A stretch of DNA of 64,000 bases from JAHJKV01 sp963678135 (GTDB taxonomy: Bacteria > Desulfobacterota > Desulfovibrionia > Desulfovibrionales > Desulfovibrionaceae): NCBI GenBank assembly GCA_963678135.1, contig OY782667.1, forward strand, positions 558,001 through 622,000, written 5' to 3'. Below the pieces are notes generated by a model that saw only the letters and a list, made by a program, of their open reading frames with translations, ran no database searches and was not told the origin of the DNA. Of this stretch, positions 62,703 to 64,000 are shown one piece after another. Made by a program: the position numbers and the translations under genes. The first letter of the stretch is position 1. Each line of letters opens with the position of its first letter.

Positions 62703-62906
62703 TTATATGCCACGCATACAATCATACAGCTCTTCTGATACTTCCACGCGCACAATAGCATTTTCTAAAATAACGCGCACATTGAGATCCGGAACAAGAG
62801 CCATATCTTCGGCCACGTCTTTCCATTTTTTTTCTAATGTATCCGGCGACTGCCCCATTTCAAAAAGTTCTTCCGCAGGATAACTTTCCGCAATAATCCA
62901 GCTCAT
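62703..62906 (-). CDS. Small hypothetical protein upstream of the sensor kinase
   Basis: 67 aa, acidic, no membrane segment (SWIIAESYPAEELFEMGQSPDTLEKKW...). ATG 62906 is preceded by AAGGTGG; an in-frame GTG lies 9 nt upstream. It ends 13 nt before the kinase gene, suggesting an operon. Unrecognised. Confidence 0.65.
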   Translation of the reverse strand: MSWIIAESYPAEELFEMGQSPDTLEKKWKDVAEDMALVPDLNVRVILENAIVRVEVSEELYDCMRGI

Positions 62907-62939
62907 ATACTCCACCTTGCTTAAAATTTGTTCATACAG

Positions 62940-63773
62940 TTAATTTTTAGTAATTTGTTCAAAAAGTTCACTGCCCAAAACTTTGAGGGATGTTTTAGAA
63001 ATATCAATCATAATAGATAGCATTTCTTCTGCATTCCACTTCTCCCCTGTACCCTGAGTATAGATTGATGCCGCTTGAAGCATAATTGTTTTGTTTTGAT
63101 GCTTAACAAATCTGTTGGCACACAAATTGGTATTAATCGGCATTCCATAATTTGCAGAGGTCAACCTGTCTAATCTATTCAGCAAACCCGAAGTATAATC
63201 AAGCGTTACTGCTTTACCATCAGGTCGTTTGACCGAAATTGTTTCTGTTAAAAAATTTGATCCCTCGAGGAACAGTACATATGGAAAATGCGATTCATAT
63301 AGCATTAAGTTAGCTATTTCTGATATATTCTTATGCGATCTTTCTATTGCATTACCAGCAGCCATTATATCTTGGTTGTTATTTTTACCAACCAGTTTCC
63401 CTGTTTTAATATTTTCGATATCCTTTCCCTGGTGCTTGGCTTCTGATACTAAGATTATTCTCCAATTTCCCTTATCATCTTTTACTTCAACTATCCCCCC
63501 ATCAGGTTTGATACTGGCATTTGATACGAAAAGTGTTTGCCCTAATGCAGCATCAATTCTTTGCAAGGCTTTGTTTATTTCTTCTTTTTTTATGCGCGCT
63601 CTATGCCGAAAAGATAACTGAGGAAAATCTTTTTTTAGAGACTCAATCACAAACTGTGAGATTATTTCTACAGTTATATCATGTGCTTTAGCTTCGTCTC
63701 CAAAAATTCCAAATACACCTTGAGACTTTTTATGCTGGCTGGTTAATCTGCTACTTTGATTTTTTTTAGACAT
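62940..63773 (-). CDS. ecoRIR: Type II restriction endonuclease, EcoRI isoschizomer candidate
   Basis: 277 aa, the exact length of EcoRI, and similar along its whole length, from MSKKNQSSRLTSQHKKSQGV to LGSELFEQITKN. Catalytic residues fall at the EcoRI positions: Asp91 (PDGGIVEV), Glu111 and Lys113 (SEAKHQGKD). The recognition segment MAAGNAIERSHKN keeps Asn141, Ala142, Glu144 and Arg145. Recognition of GAATTC is therefore expected. It is transcribed after the methyltransferase gene, 56 nt apart, with a weak ribosome-binding site. The region is AT-rich compared with its neighbours, which suggests transfer. Confidence 0.97.
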   Translation of the reverse strand: MSKKNQSSRLTSQHKKSQGVFGIFGDEAKAHDITVEIISQFVIESLKKDFPQLSFRHRARIKKEEINKALQRIDAALGQTLFVSNASIKPDGGIVEVKDDKGNWRIILVSEAKHQGKDIENIKTGKLVGKNNNQDIMAAGNAIERSHKNISEIANLMLYESHFPYVLFLEGSNFLTETISVKRPDGKAVTLDYTSGLLNRLDRLTSANYGMPINTNLCANRFVKHQNKTIMLQAASIYTQGTGEKWNAEEMLSIMIDISKTSLKVLGSELFEQITKN

Positions 63774-63829
63774 ATTTTGATTTATCTATTTATTTTCAGG
63801 GCAAAAATTAAATTTTACCTTTTTGTTTA

Positions 63830-64000
63830 CTATTGCCTTAGTGCTTCTTCAAATAGCTCAGGCTGCTTATTTCTTATTAAAATCCTAAAATATGGACATT
63901 TTCCATTGATTGATAAGTCTTTTTCATCATCTCCCTTTCTAAATTTAACTATTTCAAACTGCTTAGGGTTAAATTTATGAAGGAATGTTATAGGAACTCC
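63830..64000 (-). CDS. ecoRIM: EcoRI-type adenine DNA methyltransferase, C-terminal end (partial)
   Basis: The last 56 codons of a gene that runs off the window. The translation begins GVPITFLHKFNPKQFEIVKF and continues through DEKDLSINGKCPYFRILIRNK, closely matching the C-terminus of M.EcoRI, then adds about ten residues (PELFEEALRQ). M.EcoRI methylates the second A of GAATTC. The order M before R on the transcript is the reverse of the classical EcoRI plasmid operon. Confidence 0.95.
   Translation of the reverse strand, partial: GVPITFLHKFNPKQFEIVKFRKGDDEKDLSINGKCPYFRILIRNKQPELFEEALRQ

Noticed and set aside
63756..63980. Plus-strand frame at the window end
   Set aside because: The opposite strand encodes the M.EcoRI C-terminus with clear similarity.

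Overview
The window looks like chromosomal DNA of a Gram-negative, respiratory, moderately AT-rich member of the Desulfovibrionales (Desulfovibrionaceae-like). The lipid A and LPS genes lpxK and gmhA show an outer membrane. The archaeal/Desulfovibrio-type first enzyme of aromatic synthesis (AroA'), the quinol:fumarate reductase plus two-subunit fumarase, a CoA-disulfide reductase-rhodanese protein and several small Desulfovibrio-type hypotheticals support the order. This assignment is inferred from gene content; no rRNA is present.

Layout. 1-5 kb: fabD-argS-SPOR operon, an MFS permease and tRNA-Leu. 5-10 kb: a DUF554 protein and the proVWX glycine betaine importer. 10-17 kb: Bax-inhibitor-1 family protein, lpxK, rnr, murI, then trpB2 behind a Trp-rich leader peptide and attenuator. 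17-19 kb: a DUF4143 ATPase gene between two arrays of 22-bp repeats. 19-28 kb: housekeeping genes (gmhA, pgpA, xseA-xseB-ispA-dxs, tRNA-Arg) and an iron-sulfur flavoprotein. 28-36 kb: an ArsR regulator with a permease, then an acetate module (acs, DUF4212-symporter pair, CBS-DUF294 protein, DEDDh exonuclease). 36-41 kb: frdCAB and fumarase alpha/beta. 42-45 kb: ridA, a Phe-rich leader peptide with a complete three-way attenuator in front of aroA', a candidate structured RNA, and cheY. 45-56 kb: flagellar-context hypotheticals, a GT9 glycosyltransferase, an M48 peptidase, YitT, CoA-disulfide reductase and a radical SAM protein. 56-58.7 kb: a complete retron (ncRNA, N-glycosidase-type effector, reverse transcriptase). 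58.9-62.9 kb: phosphate genes (DUF47, PiT, PhoR-like kinase). 62.9-64 kb: an EcoRI-type restriction-modification system, with the methyltransferase running off the window end.

The most notable signals are: (i) two amino-acid attenuators, Trp for trpB2 and Phe for aroA', both with readable leader peptides; (ii) the DUF4143 ATPase bracketed by exactly periodic 12x22 and 6x22 bp arrays, with a probable promoter formed by the last two repeat units; (iii) a type II retron whose a1/a2 repeats and msd hairpin can be read directly; (iv) a chromosomal EcoRI homologue with catalytic and recognition residues at identical positions but with the M gene first; and (v) a family of gene-free elements with 30-bp terminal inverted repeats, two of them nested in longer inverted repeats, one abutting the retron.
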